In this document: piece after piece, positions 1-6,712 of the stretch
How positions within the stretch are numbered: position 1 is the first letter of the stretch
Layout of the letters: every line of letters begins with the position of its first letter
Origin: Acidobacteriaceae bacterium
Lineage (GTDB): Bacteria; Acidobacteriota; Terriglobia; Terriglobales; Acidobacteriaceae
DNA: 6,712 bases
Reading direction: 5' to 3'
NCBI GenBank assembly: GCA_003165855.1
Contig: PMXH01000405.1
Coordinates: 1 to 6,712 of the forward strand
Position numbers and translations under genes: made by a program
Notes under the pieces: generated by a model
The model's database searches: none
The model's input: the letters and a program-made list of their open reading frames with translations, nothing else
Told to the model about the DNA's origin: nothing

Positions 1-16
1 AGGCCGAGGCATGGCC

Positions 17-34
17 AACCACTAACCACTAACC
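17..34. repeat. AACCACT heptamer tandem repeat at the pgl stop
   Basis: AACCACT occurs twice in tandem (17-23, 24-30), followed by AACC (31-34), about 2.6 copies. It spans the pgl stop codon (22-24), so the last residues VSG and the TAG come from the repeat unit. No hairpin or T-run is visible in the remaining 21 bases of the window. Confidence 0.75.
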
Positions 35-792
35 TTTAACAGTTCGCTGGCCGCAGCTCGATCGACGAACCAGATCAGCTTGCCTGCACTCGGCCGCACC
101 AGTTTGGAGGGATATTTCTCGCCCGGCGCCTTGCCTTCCAGTACTTCATGCAGCACCGCGGCCTTGTCAGCCCCGCTCACCAGGAACGCAACGCAACGGG
201 CTGCGTTCAGCACTGGCAGCGTGAAGGTAATCCGGCTGTTGTTCAGCTTCTCCACCCAGTTGGCCACCACGAGTCGGGATTTTTCCTGCAACGCCGCAGT
301 CTCCGGAAACAATGACGCCATGTGTCCGTCCGGTCCCATGCCCAGCAGGATGAGATCAAACCGGGGGAAATCGCCGGGCGCCAAGGCGAAAAACTTTCGC
401 AGAGTCTCCTCGTAAGCTTGCGCCGCCGCGGCAGCGTCCGGGTTCTCAGCGGGCACGGGAAAGATGTTGGCCGGGGGAATGGGAACCTTCGACAGAAGAG
501 TCTCTTTGGCCATGCGGTAGTTGCTGTCCGGATCGTTCAGCGGAACGTGGCGTTCATCGCCCCAGAAAAAGAACATCTGGTCCCAGGGCTGGCTGGCGCT
601 GGCATTCGCAGCGATCAGGGTGTAAAGGTTCCTGGGAGTCGATCCACCGGACAGCGCAATCGTGAAGCGCCCGCGCTGCGCGATTGCGTCGGCAGCGGCG
701 CGCAAGATCTCCTCGGCAGCCGCCTGAAACAGATCCTGCGGCGTGGTTAATTTGCGTAGCTCCAATTTGCGTAAATCCAGAGGAGAATTCAT
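22..792 (-). CDS. pgl: 6-phosphogluconolactonase (DevB/SOL type)
   Basis: Hydrolyses 6-phosphogluconolactone, the Zwf product, to 6-phosphogluconate, the Gnd substrate. The 256-residue length fits the SOL/DevB family, whose fold is related to glucosamine-6-phosphate isomerase. TIALSGGSTPRNLY (44-57) is the phosphate-binding loop, FFFWGDERHVPLNDPDSNYRMAKE (74-97) the second conserved block, and LILLGMGPDGHMASLFP (147-163) the block with the conserved catalytic His H157. The C-terminal part includes RITFTLPVLNAA (187-198) and a GADKAAVL segment (207-214), as expected. The start ATG overlaps the glk stop as ATGA. The local ribosome binding site is weak (only GGTGG-like), so translation probably depends on coupling to glk. 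Residues 6-14 hold a duplicated LRKL created by a 15-base tandem repeat. It is the last gene seen in the operon. The family also contains glucosamine-6-phosphate deaminases, but the motifs and the zwf/gnd context point firmly to lactonase. Confidence 0.95.
   Translation of the reverse strand: MNSPLDLRKLELRKLTTPQDLFQAAAEEILRAAADAIAQRGRFTIALSGGSTPRNLYTLIAANASASQPWDQMFFFWGDERHVPLNDPDSNYRMAKETLLSKVPIPPANIFPVPAENPDAAAAAQAYEETLRKFFALAPGDFPRFDLILLGMGPDGHMASLFPETAALQEKSRLVVANWVEKLNNSRITFTLPVLNAARCVAFLVSGADKAAVLHEVLEGKAPGEKYPSKLVRPSAGKLIWFVDRAAASELLKVSG
749..778 (-). repeat. 15-base tandem duplication in the pgl 5' end
   Basis: The plus strand reads AATTTGCGTAGCTCC then AATTTGCGTAAATCC back to back, 13 of 15 bases identical. 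Being five codons long it keeps the frame, and on the coding strand it gives DLRKL followed by ELRKL at residues 6-15 of Pgl, before the conserved domain. Confidence 0.85.
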
Positions 793-1787
793 GAAACCAC
801 CACCCGCGCACTGCTGGCGTTGGTGGCAGCGCAGCGCGCCGCGCCCAGCAACCCGGCTTTGTCATTGGTGATGACCTGAACCGGAATACCTTCCAGCAAC
901 GGACGCAATCTGCCTTTCTCAAGAAAAGCATGCATAAATACTGGGCTCGTGAGTTTCGGAAGAACCTTGGGCGAAATTCCGCCGCCGAGAAAAATTCCGC
1001 CCGTAGCCATGGTCTTGAGAGCCAGATTTCCCGCTTCCGCGCCGTAAACCGAGATCCACAAATCAAGCGCCTGCTCGGCGATGGAGTTGCTTCCACTCAG
1101 AGCCGCGCGGGAAATCGTGGCGGCTGCGTCTCCCTGATCAAGTTTCACGGCGAAGCCGGCAGGTTCTTCTCCACACCCCTTCCCGCGCAGAAACTCGTAC
1201 ACGTTAACCAGACCGGGACCGGACAAGATGCGTTCATAACTGACGTGTCCGTAACGAGCGGACAGGAAGCGCAACAGCTCAATCTGCAGTTCTCCCTGGG
1301 GTGCGAAATCCACGTGTCCACCCTCGCACGCGAAAACCTGATGTTGGCTGCCGTTCCAAAGCAATCCGGCCTCACCCAGGCCGGTTCCCGGCGCGATAAC
1401 TGCCTGATTGCCAGCCGACGCTCCTACCGGATTGAGGGCAATCAGATCTTGCGGGCTGAGCGCGCCAATGCCCCATGCGTTCGCTTCGAGATCGTTGATC
1501 AACAAAGTTGCGGGCAGTCGAATCTGTTTCGCCAGGCGGGACTGTTCGATGATCCAGGGAAGATTGGAGGTCTCGACGCGCCCATTATGCACCGGTCCCG
1601 CAATTCCAAAGCAGGCAATCTCGGGACGCGTCGCCGCGTCTTCCAGAAACTTGCAGACTATCTCGCCCAGTTCGCTATATTCGCGGCTGGGAAAGACGCG
1701 CTCGGAAATCAGTTGAAGATGGCCATTCTGGGGCTGAAAATAGGCTAATCGAGCGTTGGTTCCACCAATATCGCCAGCCAGAATCAT
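789..1787 (-). CDS. glk: Glucokinase (Glk family, non-ROK)
   Basis: Phosphorylates glucose with ATP to glucose-6-phosphate, the entry substrate for the neighbouring zwf. The protein is 332 residues, close to E. coli Glk (321). [14 protein letters not shown] (4-17) is the phosphate-binding motif of the actin-like ATPase fold. [13 protein letters not shown] (95-107) contains the catalytic Asp D99. GTGLGEAGL (134-142), [12 protein letters not shown] (155-166) and [20 protein letters not shown] (181-200) are near-diagnostic of the Glk family, and [12 protein letters not shown] (263-274) completes the second domain. The zinc-binding cysteine motif of ROK kinases is absent. The frame is open 66 codons further upstream inside zwf. 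I chose the ATG at 1787 because homology begins there, it overlaps the zwf stop as ATGA, and a GGAGG lies upstream. The end overlaps pgl as ATGA. The neighbours suggest free intracellular glucose, for example from transport or polysaccharide breakdown, is routed to the oxidative branch. Confidence 0.95.
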   Translation of the reverse strand: MILAGDIGGTNARLAYFQPQNGHLQLISERVFPSREYSELGEIVCKFLEDAATRPEIACFGIAGPVHNGRVETSNLPWIIEQSRLAKQIRLPATLLINDLEANAWGIGALSPQDLIALNPVGASAGNQAVIAPGTGLGEAGLLWNGSQHQVFACEGGHVDFAPQGELQIELLRFLSARYGHVSYERILSGPGLVNVYEFLRGKGCGEEPAGFAVKLDQGDAAATISRAALSGSNSIAEQALDLWISVYGAEAGNLALKTMATGGIFLGGGISPKVLPKLTSPVFMHAFLEKGRLRPLLEGIPVQVITNDKAGLLGAARCAATNASSARVVVS

Positions 1788-3325
1788 TTCTCGAAGTTCC
1801 TCCAGCGCCGGCCGTCGCGCTCCAATAGTTCGTCGGCCTCTTTCGGTCCCCACGTACCCGAGGCGTAATTCGGAAAATTCCGCGGCGGCAGCGCTTTCCA
1901 AAGATCCAGCACCGGATTCACCACGCTCCAGCCCGCCTCCACCATGTCGGCACGCTGAAATAGGGTCTGGTCGCCGATCATGCAATCGTGCAGCAGCCGC
2001 TCATAGCCGGTGCTGGGCTGCTTGCCAAAGTATTCCTGATATTCGAAGTTCATGTCCACTGTTCCCAGGCGCATCACCGGGCCCGGAACTTTCGCCGCGA
2101 ACTGTAACGAGATGCCTTCCTCCGGCTGGATGTGCAGCACCAACTGGTTCGGCATCATGTGTTCCACCGAAGTATCGCGGAACAGCACAAACGGAGCCTG
2201 CCGGAACTGAATCACCACGTGCGTGTTGCGCGCCGGCATGCGCTTTCCGGTGCGGAGGTAGAAGGGAACATCGGCCCAGCGCCAGTTGTCGATGAGCAGC
2301 TTCATCGCCACGAAGGTTTCCGTCCGGGAATCCGGCGGGACATCGCTTTCGGAACGGTACGCTGGAACTTGCTCGCCACCTTGTGTGCCGTCCCCGTACT
2401 GCCCGCGTACCGAGCGGCTCAGAACTTCCTCGTCGCTGATGGGCTGGATGGCATGCAGAATCTTCGCCTGTTCGTCGCGCACGGCATTGGCGTCAAACGA
2501 AATCGGAGGCTCCATCGCCGTCAGGCTGATGAGTTGCATAATGTGGTTGGGCACCATGTCTCGCATCGAGCCCGCATTGTCGAAATAGCTGCCCCGGCCT
2601 TCCACTCCCACGGTCTCCGCCACAGAGATCTGTACGTGATCGATGTAGCGCCGGTTCCAGATGGGCTCGAAAATTCCGTTGGCGAAACGGAATGCCATGA
2701 TGTTTTGGACGGTTTCTTTACCCAGATAATGATCGATGCGATAGATCTGCTTTTCATCGGCGAGCTTGAGCAGTTTCTGATTGAGGGCTTTGGCCGATTC
2801 CAAGTCGTGACCAAAAGGCTTTTCGATCACTACCCGACGCCAGTGGTCGTTGTTTTGCTCCATCAGGCCGGTGGCCGCGAGTTTTTCAACAATCGAACCG
2901 AAAAAGCTCGGAGCCGTCGCCATGTAAAAAAACATGTTCTGATGGGTGGAGTGATCGCGGTCGATCTGGGCCAGGCGATCCTTGATCTTCGGGTAAAGCT
3001 TGTCATCGTTGAAATCGCCGGCAAAATAATAGAAGCGGCGCGAGAAGTTATCCCAGGTGTCAGCGTCGATGCATTCGCCGCAGTACTCTTTGACATCGTC
3101 CAGGATCCTCTTGCGGAAATCCTCGTCTGACATCTGCGCCCGGGCCACGCCCAGCACCGCGAACTCCTTCGAAAGCAAGTCCGCACGGGCCAGATTGTAC
3201 AGAGCTGGAATCAACAGGCGCGCGGTTAGATCGCCGGCCGCACCGAAGATCACCATGATGCAGGGATCCCCCTGCTTGCCGATGCGCGGTGTGGTTCGTG
3301 CCGGCTGTTCCGCCAATTGAGCCAT
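1784..3325 (-). CDS. zwf: Glucose-6-phosphate 1-dehydrogenase
   Basis: Catalyses the first oxidative step of the pentose phosphate pathway, glucose-6-phosphate to 6-phosphoglucono-1,5-lactone, with NAD(P)H production in the cytosol. The 513-residue length is normal for the family. The N-terminal dinucleotide fold carries [19 protein letters not shown] (27-45), a variant of the GxxGDLxxRKLxPxLY fingerprint with Leu in place of the usual Lys. EKPFG (168-172) precedes the diagnostic substrate-binding signature RIDHYLGKE (196-204). By comparison with Leuconostoc G6PD, D198 and H261 (in MVPNHIMQL) should form the catalytic dyad, and H199 and K203 should contact the substrate phosphate. The C-terminal domain contains [11 protein letters not shown] (353-363) and [11 protein letters not shown] (466-476), both usual in Zwf. 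The first 20 residues are a variable, probably flexible extension. Its stop overlaps the glk start as ATGA. No OpcA-like activator gene is present. Cofactor choice cannot be settled from sequence alone. Confidence 0.97.
   Translation of the reverse strand: MAQLAEQPARTTPRIGKQGDPCIMVIFGAAGDLTARLLIPALYNLARADLLSKEFAVLGVARAQMSDEDFRKRILDDVKEYCGECIDADTWDNFSRRFYYFAGDFNDDKLYPKIKDRLAQIDRDHSTHQNMFFYMATAPSFFGSIVEKLAATGLMEQNNDHWRRVVIEKPFGHDLESAKALNQKLLKLADEKQIYRIDHYLGKETVQNIMAFRFANGIFEPIWNRRYIDHVQISVAETVGVEGRGSYFDNAGSMRDMVPNHIMQLISLTAMEPPISFDANAVRDEQAKILHAIQPISDEEVLSRSVRGQYGDGTQGGEQVPAYRSESDVPPDSRTETFVAMKLLIDNWRWADVPFYLRTGKRMPARNTHVVIQFRQAPFVLFRDTSVEHMMPNQLVLHIQPEEGISLQFAAKVPGPVMRLGTVDMNFEYQEYFGKQPSTGYERLLHDCMIGDQTLFQRADMVEAGWSVVNPVLDLWKALPPRNFPNYASGTWGPKEADELLERDGRRWRNFEK
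1799..1803 (-). promoter_or_regulatory. Shine-Dalgarno for glk, deciding its start
   Basis: GGAGG sits within the last codons of zwf, 11 bases before the ATG at 1787. The spacing is somewhat long, so coupling through the ATGA overlap probably contributes. It supports this start over the longer open frame reaching into zwf. Confidence 0.5.
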
Positions 3326-3332
3326 GATCGGA

Positions 3333-3337
3333 TCCTC
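3333..3337 (-). promoter_or_regulatory. Shine-Dalgarno for zwf
   Basis: GAGGA lies in the 39-base gnd-zwf spacer, seven bases before the zwf ATG, and fixes the start at 3325. Nothing else recognisable is in this spacer. Confidence 0.6.
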
Positions 3338-3364
3338 GGTGTCTTCCGCTGAAATAAGTTCTGC

Positions 3365-4384
3365 TTACGCGCCTTTCTTTGCTTTTGCCTCTGGCGCGCC
3401 GGCCTCGATGTGCCCGCCAAATTTCTGCCGCATCGCGGAAAGCATCTTCTCCGCAAACGTATGTTGCTGCCGCGAGCGGAACCTCACATACAAGGCCGAA
3501 GTCAACACATCGGCCGGCACAGCTTCCTCGAGCGCGGCCTGAATCGTCCAGCGCCCTTCCCCGGAATCCTGCACATAGCCTTCATATTCCGAGAGCGTCG
3601 GATTCTCCGTCAACGCCATAGCCGTAAGATCGAGCAGCCACGAACTAACCACGCTGCCCCGCCGCCAAACCTCGGCGATGTCCGGCAAGTTCAAATCGTA
3701 GCGGATATCTTCCGGCAAGTCTTTACTGGTGGCGTTCCGGAAGATGTCAAAGCCCTCGGCATAAGCCTGCATTAGTCCGTATTCGATGCCGTTATGCACC
3801 ATCTTCACGAAGTGGCCGGAGCCTGAAGGGCCGCAGTGAATGTAGCCTTCTTCGGCCGTACTCTCCTGAGATGACCCGCCGAGTTTTTCCCGGCCCGGAG
3901 TGCGCGCGATATCGCCCACACCCGGCGCCAGTGTCTTGAAAATCGGATCGAGTCTTTGTACCGCTTCCTTGGGGCCGCCAATCATCATGCAATAACCGCG
4001 GTCAAGGCCCCACACGCCACCGCTGGTTCCCACGTCCACGTAGTGAATGCCCTTGCCCTTGAACTCACCTGCCCGCCGCACGTCGTCTTTGAAATAAGAA
4101 TTGCCGCCATCAATGATGGTGTCGCCAGCTTGCATGTGTTGCGCCAGTTTCTGCACCGTCTGTTCGGTAGCGCCGCCCGAGGGCACCATCACCCACGCCG
4201 CTCGCGGCGGCGTCAGTTTGCCGACCAGATCTTCCAGTGACGACGAACCTCCGGCCCCTTCGCCCGCAAGTTGCTTCACCGCATCCGCGCTCAGATCCGA
4301 CACCACCAGTTGATGTCCGCCGCGCATCAATCGCCGCGTCATGTTCGCGCCCATGCGGCCCAGACCAACCATTCCCAATTGCAT
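3365..4384 (-). CDS. gnd: 6-phosphogluconate dehydrogenase, decarboxylating (short GntZ-type)
   Basis: Oxidises 6-phosphogluconate with loss of CO2 to ribulose-5-phosphate in the cytosol. At 339 residues it belongs to the short class, not the ~470-residue E. coli class. The N-terminal Rossmann fold starts with GLGRMG (7-12). VVSD at 27-30 puts an acidic residue at the end of the second strand, where the NADP-type enzymes carry Asn-Arg, so NAD+ preference is inferred. Substrate and catalytic segments follow: [10 protein letters not shown] (92-101), [14 protein letters not shown] (117-130) and [21 protein letters not shown] (194-214), containing the catalytic lysine K194 and the conserved H197, N198 and E201. 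The C-terminal helical part includes [13 protein letters not shown] (241-253) and a DSGEGRWT segment (273-280). The extreme tail is a Lys/Ala-rich extension. [13 protein letters not shown] (169-181) seems a few residues longer than relatives I recall. The ATG is backed by a GAGGGAG site. It sits between pgi and zwf, so both oxidative dehydrogenases are co-transcribed. Confidence 0.95.
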   Translation of the reverse strand: MQLGMVGLGRMGANMTRRLMRGGHQLVVSDLSADAVKQLAGEGAGGSSSLEDLVGKLTPPRAAWVMVPSGGATEQTVQKLAQHMQAGDTIIDGGNSYFKDDVRRAGEFKGKGIHYVDVGTSGGVWGLDRGYCMMIGGPKEAVQRLDPIFKTLAPGVGDIARTPGREKLGGSSQESTAEEGYIHCGPSGSGHFVKMVHNGIEYGLMQAYAEGFDIFRNATSKDLPEDIRYDLNLPDIAEVWRRGSVVSSWLLDLTAMALTENPTLSEYEGYVQDSGEGRWTIQAALEEAVPADVLTSALYVRFRSRQQHTFAEKMLSAMRQKFGGHIEAGAPEAKAKKGA

Positions 4385-4390
4385 CGTTCA

Positions 4391-4397
4391 CTCCCTC
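4391..4397 (-). promoter_or_regulatory. Shine-Dalgarno for gnd
   Basis: GAGGGAG reads on the minus strand with six bases before the gnd ATG. It is a strong site, in keeping with a gene that cannot rely on overlap with its upstream neighbour. Confidence 0.7.
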
Positions 4398-4412
4398 ACG
4401 CAACGCTAAGCC

Positions 4413-4447
4413 GCCGGTGGCACGTGTAGCGCCGGCGTCCCGCCGGC
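4413..4447. repeat. REP-like GCCGGC inverted repeat
   Basis: GCCGGCG (4431-4437) pairs with CGCCGGC (4441-4447) around a three-base TCC loop, a 7-bp all-GC stem. An overlapping imperfect palindrome joins GCCGG (4413-4417) to CCGGC (4432-4436), with CACGTG (4421-4426) near its centre. The 4431-4436 arm can therefore pair with either side. Short GC-rich intergenic palindromes of this kind resemble REP-type dispersed repeats, and I associate similar GCCGGCGGGACGCCGGC units with acidobacterial genomes, but only from memory. It could act as an mRNA-stabilising or processing hairpin between pgi and gnd. Confidence 0.6.
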
Positions 4448-4463
4448 ATTCTGGCCATCAAAC

Positions 4464-6182
4464 CTAAGCCAAAGCCTCTTCCACCGCCGCTGCCAGCGTC
4501 GCCAGCCCAGATTCCACATCGTGCAAATGCACCCGCAGCGCACGCCGCCCGCGCTCAACCAGCACTTGGAAATCGCCGCGCGCCTGCGCCGCCTTCACTA
4601 CTCCGAATGTATATTTCTGTTCCGGCACCGGCAACTCCAGCGCATCATCGCAAGTGATCTGCAGGAACACTCCGGAATTCGGCCCGCCTTTGTACGCCTG
4701 TCCCGTCGAATGCAGAAACCGAGGCCCAAAGCCCAGGCAGGTGGCCACATGTTTCTTGTTTCGCACCGCGTGCCTTATCGCTTGCAAGGTTTTCTCGTGC
4801 TCGGCGTTCATCTGGATGAATCCCAGCACGGCAAAGTAATCGCCCGCGCCGATGCGGCCTAGATGGGCCTTCAAATATCCGGCGAGAGACTTGTCTCCAC
4901 CCGCTGCCTGCGTCAGGTGTGCCGCGTTCTTCTCGTCGGTGAAAAGCTTGATGCCTGCATCTTCCAGCACAGGTTTTTCCGCGGGCAGAGAGCCGGTCTT
5001 CTCGTAGGCGGAGGTTAAGTTGCGGGTCGCAATCTTGCTGGCTTCAACGTCAGGCTGGTTGAAAGCGTTGATCCCGATAATGGAGCCGGCAACCGCAGTG
5101 GCAATCTCCCAGAGAAAGAATTCCGCGCCGAGTTCGTAGATGTCTGGGATCGAAATACGCAACACGGGGTGCCCCGCCTTTTCGAGCGCCGTCAGCCTCG
5201 CCTCTGTCTGAGTCTCGGCCGCAGTCTCCGTGTGGACGTACGCGAACACGCGATCGTTGCCGTACACCTCCGGCGAGGCCAATTCTTCGCGGTCTACGGG
5301 GATGATGCCTTTCCCAACTTTTCCCGTGGACTCGGCCAGTAACTGCTCAAGCCACGCGCCCAGGTCGGAGATTTCCGGAGAAGTAACAATCGTGACCTTA
5401 TCGCGGCCGCTCCGTGCCGCCGTGCCTAAAATGATTCCGAGCATTGCGCCAGGATTTTCTTCGATCTCGGTCGAAGGGCCGCACTTCCTCACCATCTCCT
5501 GCGCGCGGTCCAGAAATTTCTTCGTGTCTAACCCGATTACCGCCGCCGGCACCATGCCGAAATGCGAAAGCGCCGAATAGCGGCCGCCGATCGAAGGCCG
5601 GCCATAAAAGATATGCCGGAAACGATCCCCCTCCGCCACCTTCTGCATCTTCGATCCGGGATCGGTGATCGCAATGAAGTGGCTGCCCGCCTTATCCGCG
5701 CCCACAGCCTTCTTTGTGAGCTCGAAGAAATATTGCTTGAAGATGTTGGGTTCGAGTGTGCTGCCGGACTTGCTGGAAACAATGAAGAGCGTCTTCGCAA
5801 TATCGATCTTGTTCTCGAATGCCTTTACCTGCGCCGGATCGGTGGAATCGAGAACGTGCAGATCGGGGTATCCCGCAGTCTCGCCAAACGTCATGCGCAA
5901 AACTTCAGGGCACAGGCTGGACCCTCCCATGCCGAGCAGAAGAACATCCTTGTAACCAGCGCTCCAGACTTCTTTGGCGAGATTCCGCAACTCCATCGCA
6001 TGCGCAATCTGCTCTTCGGTGATGTCCAGCCACCCCAGCCAGTTGGCCTCATCGTCGCCGGTCCATAGCGATGCATCGCGCTGCCAGAGGCGCTGCATCT
6101 TGCCGCCCGCCTTCCAATCGTTGACGGTAGTCTTCACCGCTGCGGCGAGGCTTTCCGGCAGCGAGGATTTCAGGCGGCTCAC
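4464..6182 (-). CDS. pgi: Glucose-6-phosphate isomerase
   Basis: Interconverts fructose-6-phosphate and glucose-6-phosphate in the cytosol, here likely returning transaldolase product to the oxidative branch. The 572-residue protein has two SIS-type sugar-phosphate domains. The first contains GMGGSSL (84-90), SSKSGST (136-142) and the isomerase signature IGGRYSALS (198-206). The second contains ESTGKVGKG (284-292), where E284 matches the catalytic glutamate of the family's ESxGK segment. INAFNQPDVEASK (371-383) and GPRFLHSTGQAYKGGP (486-501) follow. The sequence resembles the Pgi half of bifunctional transaldolase/Pgi proteins more than stand-alone E. coli Pgi, including the linker-proximal DASLWTGDDEANWLGWL (36-52). 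The start is GTG, sharing four bases (GTGA) with the tal stop. It is supported by an AAAGGAAA Shine-Dalgarno and by homology beginning close to SLPESLAAAV. The frame stays open for at least 30 codons upstream of the GTG, so a single-base indel would fuse it to tal. Translation is probably coupled to tal. Confidence 0.95.
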   Translation of the reverse strand: MSRLKSSLPESLAAAVKTTVNDWKAGGKMQRLWQRDASLWTGDDEANWLGWLDITEEQIAHAMELRNLAKEVWSAGYKDVLLLGMGGSSLCPEVLRMTFGETAGYPDLHVLDSTDPAQVKAFENKIDIAKTLFIVSSKSGSTLEPNIFKQYFFELTKKAVGADKAGSHFIAITDPGSKMQKVAEGDRFRHIFYGRPSIGGRYSALSHFGMVPAAVIGLDTKKFLDRAQEMVRKCGPSTEIEENPGAMLGIILGTAARSGRDKVTIVTSPEISDLGAWLEQLLAESTGKVGKGIIPVDREELASPEVYGNDRVFAYVHTETAAETQTEARLTALEKAGHPVLRISIPDIYELGAEFFLWEIATAVAGSIIGINAFNQPDVEASKIATRNLTSAYEKTGSLPAEKPVLEDAGIKLFTDEKNAAHLTQAAGGDKSLAGYLKAHLGRIGAGDYFAVLGFIQMNAEHEKTLQAIRHAVRNKKHVATCLGFGPRFLHSTGQAYKGGPNSGVFLQITCDDALELPVPEQKYTFGVVKAAQARGDFQVLVERGRRALRVHLHDVESGLATLAAAVEEALA

Positions 6183-6712
6183 GCGGTCTTTCCTTTTGGT
6201 TGAGTGTTCTTCGCCACCGCTGCCAGCAGCTTGTGGAACGCATCGGCAAACAGAGTCACTCCGTCGGCCGTCAGCTTGTCAGTCACTTCCTTAATCGAGA
6301 TACCCGCCTTCGCCAGTTCGTCCATCACTTTCTGCGCGCCAGCTACATCCTCGGTAAGGCTGTTCCTCAGCTTTCCGTGATCGCGAAATGCGTCGATCGT
6401 GGCCGGGGGCATCGTATTCACCGTGTCCGGCCCAAGCAGTTCCTCCACATACATCACGTCACGATAAGCAGGATTCTTCGTACTCGTGCTCGCCCACAGG
6501 ACGCGTTGCGTCTGCGCTCCTTTGCCTGCCAGCGCTTCCCATCGCGCGCCGCTGAAGATGCGTTGATAACGCTGGTAGGTGAGTTTTCCATTCGCAATCG
6601 CAACTTTGCCGAGCAGGCTCTTCAACAGTGCCTGCAGTTGCGCCTCGGTAGAGGCTTTCAGCTTCTCGTTGATCATCGAATCCACCAGCGAATCGATGCG
6701 GCTGATGAAGAA
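6179..6712 (-). CDS. tal: Transaldolase, C-terminal part (5' end outside window)
   Basis: Transaldolase moves a dihydroxyacetone unit between sugar phosphates in the non-oxidative pentose phosphate pathway (sedoheptulose-7-P + glyceraldehyde-3-P to erythrose-4-P + fructose-6-P) in the cytosol. The frame is open to the right edge, so only the last 177 residues are seen, roughly half of a ~370-residue enzyme of the mycobacterial/cyanobacterial type. The visible part opens with FFISRIDSLVD, matching the conserved (F)FxSRxD segment of the family. It continues with a KVAIANGKLTYQRY helix, then VLWASTSTKNPAYRDVMYVEELLG and DTVNTMPPATIDAFRDHG, all typical of the C-terminal half of the barrel. The Schiff-base lysine should lie upstream, outside the window. 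An internal GTG at 6685 is not the start, because conserved sequence continues before it. The stop TGA overlaps the pgi GTG. In many Acidobacteriota and cyanobacteria (from memory) this domain is fused to Pgi; here it ends just before it. Identity is secure; the true start is unknown. Confidence 0.93.
   Translation of the reverse strand, partial: FFISRIDSLVDSMINEKLKASTEAQLQALLKSLLGKVAIANGKLTYQRYQRIFSGARWEALAGKGAQTQRVLWASTSTKNPAYRDVMYVEELLGPDTVNTMPPATIDAFRDHGKLRNSLTEDVAGAQKVMDELAKAGISIKEVTDKLTADGVTLFADAFHKLLAAVAKNTQPKGKTA
6189..6196 (-). promoter_or_regulatory. Shine-Dalgarno supporting the pgi GTG start
   Basis: AAAGGAAA lies inside the last codons of tal, with eight bases between its AGGA core and the GTG at 6182. 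This good spacing favours independent initiation, or reinitiation after the overlapping tal stop, and supports pgi as a separate protein. Confidence 0.6.

Larger units (their letters stand above)
4385..4463 (-). other. Intergenic gap pgi-gnd with GCCGGC hairpin repeat
   Basis: This 79-base spacer is the longest non-coding stretch inside the operon. From pgi towards gnd it holds a GC-rich hairpin-capable repeat, a CACGTG palindrome within a larger imperfect palindrome, and the gnd ribosome binding site. No promoter-like -35/-10 pair is evident. No T-run follows the hairpin on either strand, so it does not look like an intrinsic terminator. Confidence 0.7.

Noticed and set aside
930..1748. A 272-codon open frame on the plus strand opposite glk
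   Set aside because: It is fully antisense to conserved glk, has no recognisable motif or convincing ribosome binding site, and has the composition expected of a shadow frame.
1788..1985. Upstream extension of glk by 66 codons into zwf
   Set aside because: The extension is low-complexity Gly/Arg/Ala-rich sequence out of frame inside the conserved zwf end. Glk homology begins exactly at the ATG at 1787, which overlaps the zwf stop.
2132..3130. A 332-codon open frame on the plus strand opposite zwf
   Set aside because: It lies wholly antisense to a clearly conserved zwf. Its product is rich in His, Arg and Val, with no recognisable domain. Long antisense frames are common opposite GC-rich coding sequence.
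4431..4447. Intrinsic terminator between pgi and gnd
   Set aside because: The hairpin is strong, but neither strand has a T-run after it, and the downstream genes belong to the same pathway and orientation.
6685..6712. GTG at 6685 as the start of a short stand-alone transaldolase fragment
   Set aside because: The frame is open to the window edge, and the residues before it (FFISRIDSL) match the conserved transaldolase segment, so the gene is cut only by the window boundary.
1..6712. Mobile element, CRISPR, tRNA/rRNA, toxin-antitoxin or defence system
   Set aside because: Reading both strands showed no such genes or repeats. Nearly all bases are occupied by six contiguous central-metabolism genes.

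Overview
The window is one densely packed, single-strand metabolic operon on the minus strand. It is transcribed right to left as tal (3' part only), pgi, gnd, zwf, glk, pgl. Every gene is a recognisable enzyme of glucose phosphorylation or the pentose phosphate pathway. I see no mobile element, CRISPR array, RNA gene or phage gene, and no gene of unknown function. The sequence does not support an undescribed system; the points of interest are small and structural.

Organism: the DNA is moderately GC-rich (by eye in the high fifties percent, not counted). A transaldolase directly joined to phosphoglucose isomerase, a short GntZ-type Gnd, an E. coli-type Glk and a short GCCGGC-rich intergenic repeat suggest Acidobacteriota, probably a Terriglobia/Koribacter-like soil lineage. 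That placement rests on remembered family resemblance, not on a search.

Layout from upstream to downstream: tal enters from the right edge and ends at 6179. pgi (6182-4464) overlaps it by 4 bases with a GTG start. A 79-base gap (4385-4463) holds hairpin-forming GCCGGC repeats and the gnd ribosome binding site. gnd (4384-3365) follows, then a 39-base gap with the zwf ribosome binding site, then zwf (3325-1784). glk (1787-789) overlaps zwf by ATGA, and pgl (792-22) overlaps glk by ATGA. The last 21 bases on the left lie after the pgl stop and hold part of a 7-base tandem repeat. No promoter or intrinsic terminator is visible inside the window, so the promoter should lie upstream of tal, beyond the right edge, and the transcript may continue past the left edge.

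How the genes work together: Glk makes glucose-6-phosphate. Zwf oxidises it to 6-phosphogluconolactone, Pgl hydrolyses the lactone, and Gnd decarboxylates 6-phosphogluconate to ribulose-5-phosphate. Transaldolase helps return pentose carbon to fructose-6-phosphate, and Pgi turns that back into glucose-6-phosphate. With a transketolase, which is not in this window, this makes a cyclic oxidative pentose phosphate pathway that yields reducing power. No Entner-Doudoroff genes (edd, eda) are present here.
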